Assembly: GCF_030694375.1 (NCBI RefSeq)
Contig: NZ_JAUXYL010000041.1
Location: 248,001-312,000, forward strand
Direction: 5' to 3'
Source: Algoriphagus sp.
GTDB lineage: Bacteria; Bacteroidota; Bacteroidia; Cytophagales; Cyclobacteriaceae
Length of the DNA stretch: 64,000 nt
The notes below the pieces were generated by a model that was given only the letters and a program-made list of their open reading frames with translations, did no database searches and was not told the DNA's origin. Every line of letters begins with the position of its first letter. The stretch's first letter is position 1. Shown one piece after another: positions 10,071 through 18,710 of this stretch. The position numbers and the translations under genes are program-made.

Positions 10071-10265
10071 CGGAATGGGTGAAGTATGTTTGGGAAGTCT
10101 AACTTAGCGCTTCGAACCAAAGTTCGGCTTTTTTTGTAAAAAACAGGACATCTTACATCAATGGCAGGTATAAGTGGCGAAAAAGTCGAAATCAAAAGAA
10201 ATTGAATTCTTTTCTTGAACCAAAGCCTTCATTTTGGATTTCCTATTAGAGCTAAACCAATAAAC

Positions 10266-11504
10266 ATGTTTCCATATAAGCGATTTTTCCTGAACAATGG
10301 CCTAGAGGTGATCGTCCATGAGGATCACAGCAGCAAAATTGCCGTTTTCAATCTGCTCTACAAAGTTGGATCCCGCTTTGAAAAATTGGGGAAGACCGGA
10401 CTGGCCCATTTTTTCGAGCATTTGATGTTTGGTAGCTCGGCCAATGTTCCTGTTTTCGACAGGGAATTGGAGCGTGTTGGCGGATCCTGCAATGCCTTCA
10501 CCAGTCCTGACATCACCAATTATTACATGACACTGCCGGCAGCAAATATTGAGACGGCATTTTGGCTGGAATCGGATCGCATGCTGCAAGTGAGTCTGAG
10601 CGAAAAAACCATCGAAACTCAACGCAAAGTAGTGATGGAAGAATACAAGCAGCGTTATCTAAATCAGCCTTACGGAGATGTGTGGCATCATTTGCGGGAT
10701 TTGGCATTTGAAAAACACGCCTACCGTTGGCCGACAATCGGTCAGACCCTTCATGATATTGAAGGCTATACACGGGAAGATGTACTTGATTTTTATCAAA
10801 CGCACTACCATCCGGGAAATGCCATCCTGGTTGTTGCGGGTGACGTAACACTTTCTCAAATTGAAAAATTAGCACAAAAATGGTTTGGTCCAATTCCCTC
10901 CAATCCTCTGACTCGAAACGGAATCTTGGAAGAGCCCGTCCAAACTCTCAAAAAATCCAAATCCCTTCAGGCAAAAGTCCCGACTGATGCCTTATACAAA
11001 GCCTATAAAATGCCTGCAAAAGGTCAACCGGGCTATCTGGAAGCCGATTTGATCAGTGATATTTTAGGGTCTGGAAAATCTTCGCTTTTGGAACAGCGGC
11101 TTGTCAAAAACGGTAAAATCTTCGCTTCAGTCGGAGGCTACATCACCGGCTCTGTGGACCCCGGACTTTTGGTGTTTTCCGGAAAAATGGAATCCGGAGT
11201 TTCGTCCACCACAGCTGAAAATGCTTTGGACGAGGTAATTGAAGAATTTCTTCAAAATGAAATCTCCGAATGGGAACTTCAGAAAATCAAAAACCAGGGT
11301 GAGGCGATGAAAACCTACGAATCAATTCAGCTGCTCAACCGGGCAATGAACTTGGCCTATTTTGCCCATTTGGGAAATCCTGAATTATATTGGAGCGAAT
11401 TTTCCGAAAAATCAAAAATCGAAGCGCCACAGATCAAAAATTGGGCGACTAGGCTCTTAAAGGAAGATCAAGCTTCAGTTCTATACTATCAATCGACCAA
11501 TTAA
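10266..11504 (+). CDS. M16 family zinc metallopeptidase
   Basis: Pitrilysin-type peptidase of 412 residues, a single-chain half-clam typical of bacterial PqqL/MPP-beta-like proteins. The start is placed at the ATG giving MFPYKRFFLNNGLEVIVHED, where family members begin; an ATG 17 codons upstream (10215) adds a segment with no family match. The inverted zinc motif HFFEH lies at 48-52 with the distal Glu in VVMEEY near 125. The C-terminal M16_C domain follows from about 170. No signal peptide, so cytoplasmic. Its TAA overlaps the ATG of ispF by one base. Confidence 0.88.
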   Translation: MFPYKRFFLNNGLEVIVHEDHSSKIAVFNLLYKVGSRFEKLGKTGLAHFFEHLMFGSSANVPVFDRELERVGGSCNAFTSPDITNYYMTLPAANIETAFWLESDRMLQVSLSEKTIETQRKVVMEEYKQRYLNQPYGDVWHHLRDLAFEKHAYRWPTIGQTLHDIEGYTREDVLDFYQTHYHPGNAILVVAGDVTLSQIEKLAQKWFGPIPSNPLTRNGILEEPVQTLKKSKSLQAKVPTDALYKAYKMPAKGQPGYLEADLISDILGSGKSSLLEQRLVKNGKIFASVGGYITGSVDPGLLVFSGKMESGVSSTTAENALDEVIEEFLQNEISEWELQKIKNQGEAMKTYESIQLLNRAMNLAYFAHLGNPELYWSEFSEKSKIEAPQIKNWATRLLKEDQASVLYYQSTN

Positions 11505-11986
11505 TGGTACCATTTAGAATAGGTTTTGGATACGATGTCCATCAGCTACAACCTGGCTATGATTTCTGGCTGGGAGGAATAAAAATAGACCATGAAAAAG
11601 GTGCAGTAGGCCATTCCGATGCCGATGTACTTATCCATGTAATCTGTGACGCACTTCTCGGCGCAGCCAACATGCGAAATATAGGCTACCACTTCTCTGA
11701 CAAAGACCCTAAATTCAAAGGTATCGACAGTAAGATTCTGCTCACCGAAGTCATGAAAATGATCCGGGAAGCAGGATACGAAGTCGGTAATTTTGACTCC
11801 ACCGTCTGCCTCCAAATCCCCAAGCTCAATCCTCATATACCTGCAATGAAAGCTTGCCTAGCTCAGGTAATGCATGTGGAAGAGGATGCCATTTCCATCA
11901 AAGCCACCACTTCTGAGCATTTGGGCTTTGTGGGTAGAACTGAGGGAATTGCCGCCTACTGCACCGCTTTGATTTATAAAGTATGA
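11504..11986 (+). CDS. ispF: 2-C-methyl-D-erythritol 2,4-cyclodiphosphate synthase
   Basis: Fifth step of the MEP isoprenoid pathway: CDP-ME-2-phosphate to MEcPP and CMP. 160 residues, usual length. The metal ligands are visible in GYDVHQL (Asp11, His13) and HSDADVLIH (His45), and the C-terminal SIKATTSEHLGFVGR with the EGIAAYC tail is classical. Its start codon overlaps the M16 stop (TAATG) and its stop overlaps the start of mnmD by 4 bases. Confidence 0.96.
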   Translation: MVPFRIGFGYDVHQLQPGYDFWLGGIKIDHEKGAVGHSDADVLIHVICDALLGAANMRNIGYHFSDKDPKFKGIDSKILLTEVMKMIREAGYEVGNFDSTVCLQIPKLNPHIPAMKACLAQVMHVEEDAISIKATTSEHLGFVGRTEGIAAYCTALIYKV

Positions 11987-12693
11987 GCAATAAATTAAAA
12001 ATCATCACCACTGAGGATGGCTCACATTCTCTTTATCACGAGGAATTGCAGGAGACTTATCACAGTTTTCATGGCGCATACCGCGAATCAATTCACGTGT
12101 ACATGATCTATGGTTTGGATTCTTGGTTGGCCAGAAATCCGCGGAAGTATCCGATTCGGGTTTTTGAGCTTGGATTTGGAACAGGACTAAACGCATGGCT
12201 TACGTTGGTATGGGCAGAACAGAATCAAGTCCCTGTCCTTTACCACACCATAGAACCCTTTCCTGTTGAGAAAGAAATCTATTCCCAACTCAACTACATT
12301 GAGCATGATCATGGGATTTGGCATTTTCACAAGTATTTCGAAGCGCTGCATACCGCACCTTGGAATGAAGGTGGGCCGGTATCCGAATACTTCAACTTCA
12401 AAAAGGATATCGTAACCCTCGAAGAAGCTCAGCTTTATCCCTCAGATGTGGTCTTTTTTGATGCGTTTGCGCAGAAAAAGCAGCCTGAACTTTGGAAAAA
12501 GGAAAGTTTGGAAAAAGTTACAGATGCCATGCGTCCCGGTGGGCTTCTTACTACCTACGCCGTAACCGGACAGCTGAAGCGCACTTTGAAAGAACTCGGC
12601 TTGCAAGCAGAAATACTTCCGGGTCCTCCTGGAAAAAAGGAAATGACTCGGGCATGGAAAAGCAGTGGTCAGTGGGCAGGCGATGACCGATGA
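11983..12693 (+). CDS. mnmD: tRNA 5-methylaminomethyl-2-thiouridine methyltransferase MnmD
   Basis: SAM-dependent methylation of the wobble uridine side chain in certain tRNAs. 236 residues: a stand-alone methyltransferase, equal to the N-terminal half of E. coli MnmC with no FAD oxidase half. Visible are YHSFHGAYRESIHVYM (27-42), SAM loop ELGFGTGLN (62-70), DVVFFDAFAQKKQPELW and the end PPGKKEMTRAWK. It starts inside the last codons of ispF, so translation is probably coupled. Confidence 0.93.
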   Translation: MSNKLKIITTEDGSHSLYHEELQETYHSFHGAYRESIHVYMIYGLDSWLARNPRKYPIRVFELGFGTGLNAWLTLVWAEQNQVPVLYHTIEPFPVEKEIYSQLNYIEHDHGIWHFHKYFEALHTAPWNEGGPVSEYFNFKKDIVTLEEAQLYPSDVVFFDAFAQKKQPELWKKESLEKVTDAMRPGGLLTTYAVTGQLKRTLKELGLQAEILPGPPGKKEMTRAWKSSGQWAGDDR

Positions 12694-12742
12694 GGAGAAA
12701 CCAAGCAATGTAAGCAGTGAAGAGTAAATGGAGCAGCGGCCC

Positions 12743-12760
12743 AAAAAGCGCAAGCTTTTT
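12743..12760 (+). terminator. Possible terminator after mnmD
   Basis: AAAAAGC and GCTTTTT form a perfect 7-bp stem with a GCAA tetraloop, ending in five T. It is rather weak (mostly A-T pairs) and lies 50 bases beyond the mnmD stop. Confidence 0.4.
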
Positions 12761-12944
12761 CTCTGCGATCTCAAAAAAGCCTCCCAATATTCAAAACCTT
12801 TGAAGTTCAAGTTTGGCTCAATTCCTAAAAAAGCTTACGCCTCACTTTTTACCACTTACAAAATCCCATAGACTTCGCCGTAAACTGTTTACTGAGACTG
12901 AATACTGGAACAAGTTTTGTCCTTAATAACAAAAACCATTAATC

Positions 12945-13418
12945 ATGTACAACCTAATCCTCGTCCTTCTATTTACACTTTACCAGGGCCCACAATTTGA
13001 CGGCCCCAAACTTGAACGGATGGTTCAGGATAGAGATAAACTTCACGCCCAATGGCGATCTTCTGAAAGTAAAAAATCAGGGATTTTTGGTAACCGCACC
13101 AAAAAAGACATGGTCGAAACCAACGAATGGCTGGAGCGAATCGTCTCCAAGGACAATCAAATCATGGATGAACTTCGGATGATCGGCTCCATAGAAACTA
13201 CCGTAATCTCCCAGGAAAAGGATGATTATAAATCCATCACCGTAAAACTGGAGCAGGATGTGCAAGCTCTGAAAAGAGCAGTAGCAGAGCGAGACAAAGA
13301 AATCGAATCCAAACTTCGCGAACGAAGAACGTTTGAATGGACGACTCTGATATTTTTTCTAAGTACCGGCTTTTTAGCTTGGTGGGTCTATAGATCAAAA
13401 AAAGCCTCTGTCGGATAA
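12945..13418 (+). CDS. Coiled-coil protein with C-terminal membrane anchor
   Basis: 157 residues. Hydrophobic N-terminus (MYNLILVLLFTLYQG), probably a signal peptide, then a highly charged helical segment. Residues about 90-130 show heptads (ITVKLEQDVQALKRAVAERDKEI), followed by one membrane span at 131-149 and a basic tail YRSKKASVG. Topology therefore looks like an exported coiled coil tethered by a C-terminal span. No named family recognised. It stands alone between mnmD and a convergent lipoprotein gene, and its stop codon lies in the loop of the terminator. Confidence 0.7.
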   Translation: MYNLILVLLFTLYQGPQFDGPKLERMVQDRDKLHAQWRSSESKKSGIFGNRTKKDMVETNEWLERIVSKDNQIMDELRMIGSIETTVISQEKDDYKSITVKLEQDVQALKRAVAERDKEIESKLRERRTFEWTTLIFFLSTGFLAWWVYRSKKASVG

Positions 13419-13428
13419 ACAGAGGCTT
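13397..13428. terminator. Bidirectional terminator with stop codon in the loop
   Basis: Perfect 10-bp stem AAGCCTCTGT (13402-13411) and its complement (13419-13428), with a 7-nt loop holding the TAA of the upstream plus gene. The A run at 13397-13403 gives a T run for minus-strand transcripts. The plus side has only ATTTAAATT. Confidence 0.8.
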
Positions 13429-13436
13429 GATTTAAA

Positions 13437-13940
13437 TTAATTGACTCGAATATATTCTTTGATAGGAAACTCAAAACAGGCAATACTTGGGTTTATGGTC
13501 AAGCAGTTTTCTTGAAACTGAAACCGTCTTCGATCGCTTGAAAAGGTCAAAATTCCTTCAGGTATTCTGAAAAAATCAACTATTCCCACATTCAATTCGG
13601 ATTTTGGCACATAGAGAGGAGCTTCTTCATGAAGACCAAAATACATCAATACATCTGAATAATAATATTTGAAAGTATCCCCTTCTAAATTGTACCAAGA
13701 GGTAGTAACCAACCGGAAGCCTAAATCTGGTCCAGTTTCCAGTTCTCGAACGGTGATAGTGAGGTCAAAAATGCTGTCATTTTTGAATTCCAATGTTTCT
13801 ACAAACCAGAGATCCAAGGAATCTACAAATACACGGCTTTCCCAAGTTCCTATTATAGGACTGATCGGTTCTTCACTTTCAGTACAAGAAATAAATGCTG
13901 CAAACACTGCAACTAGGGCGAAAGGGAAATATTTTTTCAT
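13437..13940 (-). CDS. Lipoprotein, tandem paralog 1
   Basis: 167 residues. Signal peptide with lipobox ending AAFISC (Cys19), then SEEPISPIIGTWESR, a lipocalin-like opening (GxW near the mature N-terminus) followed by antiparallel strands. Clearly paralogous to the next gene: both share the MKxxFPxALVAVFA signal, the ExEEPxxPxIGTWExRxFVDSLDxW block and an even pattern of strands. Function unknown. Anchored in a membrane, most likely the outer one. It lacks a Bacteroidota-type -7 box directly upstream. Confidence 0.75.
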   Translation of the reverse strand: MKKYFPFALVAVFAAFISCTESEEPISPIIGTWESRVFVDSLDLWFVETLEFKNDSIFDLTITVRELETGPDLGFRLVTTSWYNLEGDTFKYYYSDVLMYFGLHEEAPLYVPKSELNVGIVDFFRIPEGILTFSSDRRRFQFQENCLTINPSIACFEFPIKEYIRVN

Positions 13941-14061
13941 TAGAGAAAAATTTGATTGGAACTTACTTCCTGAACGAGGTTGCTAGTCCGAAGGATACGG
14001 CATTTTTTGAATCTCTAAGAAAAAGAATACATGATTTTAGAGAATTAATTGAAACTGTCTC

Positions 14062-14559
14062 TTAATAAACCTTGGTAAACTTCCTGATTTCTTCACATGA
14101 AGCAGACCCAATAAAGGGTTCATCGCAAATAATTTGATATTCCAATTCTTTATGATTTGAAACCAAATGAACCCTAGCGGAGCTGAAAATCCTAAAGATC
14201 TCAATGTGTCGGAGTTCTTCTTTTGGAGCAAACAAATCATCGACATTTAGGGCGTTCCGGTAATTAAAATCATTCATAAAACGTAAGTCCAACTCAATAC
14301 CAACTTTACTATAAAGTCCTTGACTTAATGATCGATAGCCTAAGTTTACTCCTTTTTCTGTTTGTCTTACAGTAATATATTGTTCAAAAACATTGTCACT
14401 TTTAATTTCAATTGTTTCCACTAACCAAACATCCAACGAATCGACAAACTCCCGATTTTCCCAAGTTCCAATGAGCGGATTAACAGGTTCTTCATTCTCC
14501 GTGCAGGCAACCAACACTGCAAATACAGCCACAAGGGCAATAGGAAAATGATTTTTCAT
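14062..14559 (-). CDS. Lipoprotein, tandem paralog 2
   Basis: 165 residues with the same plan as its neighbour: signal peptide and lipobox ending VLVAC (Cys19), then EEPVNPLIGTWENREFVDSLDVW. After about residue 110 the two copies diverge strongly, apart from a shared C-terminal Cys pair pattern (ICDEP...SASCEE here). The bases upstream of both start codons are also alike (for example GAACG, then CTAGTC, then GATAC, then GGCA, read on the plus strand). The duplication therefore included the promoter region. Role unknown. Confidence 0.75.
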   Translation of the reverse strand: MKNHFPIALVAVFAVLVACTENEEPVNPLIGTWENREFVDSLDVWLVETIEIKSDNVFEQYITVRQTEKGVNLGYRSLSQGLYSKVGIELDLRFMNDFNYRNALNVDDLFAPKEELRHIEIFRIFSSARVHLVSNHKELEYQIICDEPFIGSASCEEIRKFTKVY

Positions 14560-14631
14560 GTTATAAAAATTAAGTTTGAAAGTATTTCAAGAACGGAATT
14601 ACTAGTCAAAACGATACAAACATGGCAATCT

Positions 14632-15291
14632 TTATTTCAACCTCGCAATTGGTGTTCTTGCTCCTTTTGTCACTTGATCCATCGTACAAAGGATCTCTGC
14701 ATCCAGCGGGAGATACATATCCACCCGTGATCCAAATTTGATAAAGCCAAATTCACCCCCTTGTTCGAGTTGGGAGCCTGCCTTTACATACCATTTGATT
14801 CTTCTGGCCAAGGCTCCGGCAATCTGTCTTACCATAATCCTGGTTCCATTTTGATCCTTGATCACCATGGAAGTCCGCTCATTTTCTGTGCTTGACTTGG
14901 GATGCCAGGCCACCAGATATTTACCGGGATGATATTGGAAATATTCGACTTCACCTTTGACGGGCGATCGGTTGACATGCACATTGATCGGAGACATAAA
15001 AATGGAAACCTGCTTTCTTTTTTCTTTCAGGTATTCATCTTCGAAAGCCTCTTCTATCACGACCACTTTTCCATCCGCAGGTGCAAAAACAATCCCCTCT
15101 TCATTGGGCAATGGGAAAATCGGGTTTCTGAAAAACTGCAAAATGATCAGGTACAATGCCGTGCTGACCAAAATAGATACATTGATAAGCAACCTTTCCT
15201 CAGGTAAATAATAGTAAAGTAAGTAGTTACCTGCGACAAGGATGATCATCATCCAAAATAGTAGCACTCTTCCTTCTCGATGTATAGTCAT
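14632..15291 (-). CDS. psd: Phosphatidylserine decarboxylase (short, archaeal-type)
   Basis: Pyruvoyl enzyme making phosphatidylethanolamine from phosphatidylserine. 219 residues, one of the short PSDs. The start is placed at ATG 15291 (MTIHREGRVLLFWM); the upstream in-frame GTG at 15330 would sit at the predicted transcription start. Membrane spans at about 10-28 and 37-53, then FAPADGKVVVIEEAF, SIFMSPINVHVNRSP (about 98-110) and the self-cleavage site FGSRVDMYLP with Gly187-Ser188 (cleavage yields the pyruvoyl group). Neighbouring cdsA supplies the CDP-diacylglycerol used upstream in the same pathway. Confidence 0.9.
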   Translation of the reverse strand: MTIHREGRVLLFWMMIILVAGNYLLYYYLPEERLLINVSILVSTALYLIILQFFRNPIFPLPNEEGIVFAPADGKVVVIEEAFEDEYLKEKRKQVSIFMSPINVHVNRSPVKGEVEYFQYHPGKYLVAWHPKSSTENERTSMVIKDQNGTRIMVRQIAGALARRIKWYVKAGSQLEQGGEFGFIKFGSRVDMYLPLDAEILCTMDQVTKGARTPIARLK

Positions 15292-15334
15292 AGCTGTTGA
15301 ATTAAAAAGGCGTGGAAAGATGATCCCCACGCCC

Positions 15335-15342
15335 CAAAGGTA
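15335..15342 (-). promoter_or_regulatory. -7 box of psd promoter
   Basis: TACCTTTG on the minus strand, a perfect TAnnTTTG. It places transcription start near 15330 and leaves a leader of about 40 nt containing a GCGTGG/CCACGC hairpin (15309-15332). No TTG at the -33 position. Confidence 0.55.
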
Positions 15343-15364
15343 AAAGATTTAACTAAAATACGTC

Positions 15365-16642
15365 TTAGAACCCACCTCGGAAGGTGTAAGTCTTGGCCAC
15401 TTTATCAATTGCCACGATGTATGCAGCTATACGCATGGGCACACTGTACTTCACAGATGCCTCGTAGACGTGCTCAAAGGCATCTTTCATGATACGATCC
15501 GAACGACGATTAACGCGGTCAGCAGTCCATTTGTAGCCCAATCGGTTTTGTACCCATTCGAAATAAGATACGGTCACTCCACCGGCATTGGCCAAAATAT
15601 CCGGAACAGCCATGATTCCCTTTTCATTGAGGATCGCATCAGCTTTAGCAGAAGTTGGTCCATTTGCCCCTTCAACAATGAGTTTAGCTCGGATATGTTC
15701 AGCATTTTTTGCTGTAATCACATCTTCCATTGCTGCAGGTACGAGAACATCTACCTCTAAAGTCAATAGATCATCCGCATTTTCCATGCGGTCACCACCT
15801 GTAAACCCTTCAAGGGTTCCTTTATTTAGGTCTTTGTGTTTGATTGCTTCTTGGATGTTGATCCCCTTTTCATTGTAGAATGCCCCGGTATGATCAGATA
15901 TAGCAACGATTTTCAATCCCCTTTCTTCCAAAAGTTGGGCCGCCCAACTCCCGACATTTCCAAAGCCCTGTACAGCGCATGTGGCAGAAAAAGGATTGAT
16001 TTTTAGCTTTTGCATCGCTGCCAAAGCAGACACCATCACTCCTCGTCCAGTTGCCTCTGTTCTTCCCAATGATCCACCGAGAACCAAAGGTTTTCCTGTG
16101 ACCACCGCAGGTATAGTCATCCCGTGTGCTTTGGAGTATTCATCCATCAACCAGGCCATTTCTCTTGGGCCAGTTCCCATATCGGGCGCCGGAATATCTT
16201 TATCCGGGCCAAAAACATCAATCATAGCCATGGTATAGGCACGTACCAGACGTTCAATTTCACCTTTGGACATTTCGCGCGGGTTACATCGTACCCCGCC
16301 TTTAGCTCCTCCATAAGGAATATCCACCACTGCACACTTCCAAGTCATCCAGGCAGCAAGCGCTCGGACTTCATCCAGATGCACATCAGGTGCAAATCGG
16401 ATTCCTCCTTTTGCCGGACCTAGGATATTGGAGTGGATGACTCGAATCCCTTCGAAAACCTGAATTTTACCCGTGTCCATGGTAATAGGTAGGGAAACGA
16501 TGACTTGCTTGGCGGGATTCTTCAACACATTGTAAACTTCATCGGAGAGGCCAAGTTTCTCAGCAGCGATGTTAAATCTTTCCATCATTGACTCCAAAGG
16601 ATTTTCTTTGTCCTTAATGGGAGCCGGTTCAATGTAAGCCAT
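15365..16642 (-). CDS. gdhA: Glutamate dehydrogenase (Glu/Leu/Phe/Val family)
   Basis: Reversible NAD(P)-dependent oxidative deamination of glutamate. 425 residues, the hexameric short class. Seen: substrate loop GPAKGGIRF (75-83), catalytic lysine in PYGGAKGGVR (Lys114), PAPDMGTGPREMAW, the Rossmann loop GFGNVGS (226-232), and the end AIDKVAKTYTFRGGF. The upstream -7 box suggests its own promoter. Preference for NAD or NADP cannot be fixed by eye. Confidence 0.93.
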   Translation of the reverse strand: MAYIEPAPIKDKENPLESMMERFNIAAEKLGLSDEVYNVLKNPAKQVIVSLPITMDTGKIQVFEGIRVIHSNILGPAKGGIRFAPDVHLDEVRALAAWMTWKCAVVDIPYGGAKGGVRCNPREMSKGEIERLVRAYTMAMIDVFGPDKDIPAPDMGTGPREMAWLMDEYSKAHGMTIPAVVTGKPLVLGGSLGRTEATGRGVMVSALAAMQKLKINPFSATCAVQGFGNVGSWAAQLLEERGLKIVAISDHTGAFYNEKGINIQEAIKHKDLNKGTLEGFTGGDRMENADDLLTLEVDVLVPAAMEDVITAKNAEHIRAKLIVEGANGPTSAKADAILNEKGIMAVPDILANAGGVTVSYFEWVQNRLGYKWTADRVNRRSDRIMKDAFEHVYEASVKYSVPMRIAAYIVAIDKVAKTYTFRGGF

Positions 16643-16677
16643 ATTGGGTTCTTAAAATGAATTTGTGAAATGCTGCA

Positions 16678-16685
16678 CAAACTTA
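16678..16685 (-). promoter_or_regulatory. -7 box of gdhA promoter
   Basis: TAAGTTTG on the minus strand matches TAnnTTTG, about 36 bases before the ATG of gdhA. No clear TTG in the -33 position, so of moderate weight. Confidence 0.5.
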
Positions 16686-16714
16686 AATAGATTTTCAGAC
16701 TGCCCGCCTTTGAA

Positions 16715-17554
16715 TTAAAAGATTTTCAAAAAAGCGGTGATAAAAGGGGCTGAAAGTAACAATCCGTCAAAACGATCCATAAATCCGCCATGTCCCGGCA
16801 GACCGTTTCCGGAGTCCTTAATTTCAATGGAGCGCTTGAAAAGAGACTCAATCAAGTCACCGTATGTACCGGCAATGATGATGATTCCGGCTATTACCAG
16901 CCACTTCCAATCAGCAATAACGTGGAAGTATTGAGAAAGGATGAAAGCCACTAAAATTGCAGAAAATGCACCCCCGAGAAATCCTTCCCAAGATTTTTTA
17001 GGTGACACTCGCTCAAAAAGTTTGGTCTTGCCAAATTTTGTCCCCGCAAAATATGCTCCTGTATCACTCGCCCAAAGAATCATCAGGCAACCAATCAAGA
17101 TCTCATAGTGAAACACTTTGTCTACTGAAAAGACCGCCAGATTTAATAGGGAAAAGGGCAAAGCCACGTAGAAGATGCCCAAAAAAGTATAGGCGACTCC
17201 CGTGAAAGGCTTTTTGTCTGTTTTCTTATACAGCTTGATAAAAAAGGTAAGAGAGACAATCGGAAAAATCAGGTACAAGTATTCGTTGGGAAGGCGCTCT
17301 TTCTCAATCATAAATGTCAGAGTGAAAATCATCACCCCCAGAAAAGTCCCAAAACTCCGAAGCGGAAGCATCCCATCCAAACCCGTGAGCTTGTAGAATT
17401 CCATTTGTGAAAAGGCCAATATTGCGGCAAACACCACGAAATAAGTCCAATCCGAATAGACGGAAGCTGAGATCACTACCAAAGCTCCGACTGCAGCAGT
17501 GATCGCCCTTTGGCCGAGATTGCTGTAATTATTTATATTAAAACGTGATCTCAT
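16715..17554 (-). CDS. cdsA: Phosphatidate cytidylyltransferase
   Basis: Makes CDP-diacylglycerol from phosphatidic acid and CTP at the inner membrane. 279 residues with about eight spans. The family signature is at 237-264: SLFKRSIEIKDSGN, then LPGHGGFMDRFD. Also WASDTGAYFAGTKFGKTKL at 161-179. Its start lies 17 bases inside the upstream DUF2007 gene, so the two are probably coupled. It belongs with psd 1.4 kb downstream in phospholipid synthesis. Confidence 0.94.
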   Translation of the reverse strand: MRSRFNINNYSNLGQRAITAAVGALVVISASVYSDWTYFVVFAAILAFSQMEFYKLTGLDGMLPLRSFGTFLGVMIFTLTFMIEKERLPNEYLYLIFPIVSLTFFIKLYKKTDKKPFTGVAYTFLGIFYVALPFSLLNLAVFSVDKVFHYEILIGCLMILWASDTGAYFAGTKFGKTKLFERVSPKKSWEGFLGGAFSAILVAFILSQYFHVIADWKWLVIAGIIIIAGTYGDLIESLFKRSIEIKDSGNGLPGHGGFMDRFDGLLLSAPFITAFLKIF

Positions 17555-17744
17555 TTTGAATCAGTTGCAATGCAGCTAAGGCATCTCCATGGGGGACGAG
17601 TACTTCATAGGTTCCCAATACCTGATAAGCTATTTCTTTTTTGCTCATCACCACTGCGGCTATCCCGTTTTCTTCTAAAACTCCCTTCACGATCTCTGCG
17701 CGAATCTGGTTTTGATTCTCAAATACCTTGATCCAACTCTGCAT
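17538..17744 (-). CDS. DUF2007 family small protein
   Basis: 68 residues from the ATG giving MQSWIKVFENQNQIRAEIVK, where DUF2007 proteins begin. The frame is open 35 codons further upstream, but that part is the antisense of nothing useful and lies within the CPBP gene. Conserved parts: VFENQNQIRAEIVKGVLEENGI and GTYEVLVPHGDALAALQLI. The family is called a putative signal-transducing (PII-like fold) protein; the actual role is unknown. It overlaps the CPBP gene by 26 bases and cdsA by 17 bases, an unusually tight arrangement. Confidence 0.82.
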   Translation of the reverse strand: MQSWIKVFENQNQIRAEIVKGVLEENGIAAVVMSKKEIAYQVLGTYEVLVPHGDALAALQLIQNEITF

Positions 17745-18672
17745 CTTTGGGTTGATTGATTTTTTTAAAGTAAAAGAATCCAACCATAAGAACCAAAAGT
17801 CCAAGTATGGCGGCAGGATAAGAGACAGCATCAGTCGACTCCAAGTCAAAGTCGATCATCCCCTGATTTGACATGTATATCACAATTACTGTCAGTGTGT
17901 TATTGAAAATATGTGCCAAAATCGGGTAGAGTAAACTACCGGAATACAAGTACATGTAACCAAATAATGCCCCTAAAAATACTCTTGGGAGGAATCCGTA
18001 AAACTGAATGTGGATCGCGGAAAAGATGATTGCTGTAAGCCAAATACCCCAGTGTGCAGAATTGGTATAGTGCTTCATTTTGGGTTGAACCACACCCCTG
18101 AAAAACATTTCCTCTCCAATGCCTGCAAATACGCCTATCACCAAAATCCCTGTCAACAGCTCCGGGATACTCTGAAAATCGGTCAGAAACTTGGTCAGTT
18201 CCATCAACTGTGTTTCCATTTCTTTCATCCAGCTTTCTATTCCTGCCATAGACTCCGGCAGGACCAGCTGGGCATTCCAATAAACCAAAAGCCCATTGAA
18301 AAACATGGCCCCAAGGGTAATTGCGAGTGCAATGCCCAGGTTTTTGACATTAAATCTGGATCGTTGAATTTCCCAATGCAAGTCGGCTTTTTCGATAAAT
18401 CGGGTGACAATCCAAGCCGCTACCCAAAAGCCGATTCCAGACCCGATGCCCTGAACAAAGAACATCGCATTTCGACCATTTGGAACATCATAGTTGCCTG
18501 TCATGAGGCCCATTAAGTCCTCAAGTGAAATGTTATACAGGGCCGGAATAAAGGCAAGCGCAATTCCCTGAAGGAGAATCAACGTACCAAAAGTGACTAA
18601 AACAATGACTATCAGGGACAATAGCCAATTCTTACGTTTGGCTATTTCAGATTGGGTTTCGTATATCTCCAT
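17719..18672 (-). CDS. CPBP family intramembrane glutamic endopeptidase
   Basis: 317 residues and about eight membrane spans. The three catalytic motifs are visible: GEEMFFRG (Glu187, Glu188, Arg192), the His of FSAIHIQFYG (221), and AHIFNN (His254, Asn258). An inserted amphipathic loop at 138-168 (rich in Glu and Met) precedes motif 1. Related to Rce1/Abi proteases; the bacterial substrate is unknown. It is transcribed divergently from dusB with 38 bases between them. Confidence 0.88.
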   Translation of the reverse strand: MEIYETQSEIAKRKNWLLSLIVIVLVTFGTLILLQGIALAFIPALYNISLEDLMGLMTGNYDVPNGRNAMFFVQGIGSGIGFWVAAWIVTRFIEKADLHWEIQRSRFNVKNLGIALAITLGAMFFNGLLVYWNAQLVLPESMAGIESWMKEMETQLMELTKFLTDFQSIPELLTGILVIGVFAGIGEEMFFRGVVQPKMKHYTNSAHWGIWLTAIIFSAIHIQFYGFLPRVFLGALFGYMYLYSGSLLYPILAHIFNNTLTVIVIYMSNQGMIDFDLESTDAVSYPAAILGLLVLMVGFFYFKKINQPKDAELDQGI

Positions 18673-18692
18673 AATTTGAAGTAAATTTACGC

Positions 18693-18700
18693 CAAATTTA
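18693..18700 (-). promoter_or_regulatory. -7 box for CPBP gene in divergent promoter
   Basis: TAAATTTG on the minus strand (TAnnTTTG), 20 bases before the CPBP start. The near-palindromic TAAATTTA at 18682-18689 on the plus strand is a possible weak -7 box for dusB. Confidence 0.45.
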
Positions 18701-18710
18701 GAATTGAGAA

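Noticed and set aside
10085..10092. TATGTTTG as promoter of the M16 gene
   Set aside because: Over 170 bases from the start with no TTG at -33; not convincing.
12442..12810. Minus-strand frames of 78-122 codons over the mnmD end, one with a membrane-like stretch (LLHLLFTAYIAWFLLIGH)
   Set aside because: Overlaps the well-supported mnmD gene, lacks a promoter and shows no family resemblance; probably shadow coding.
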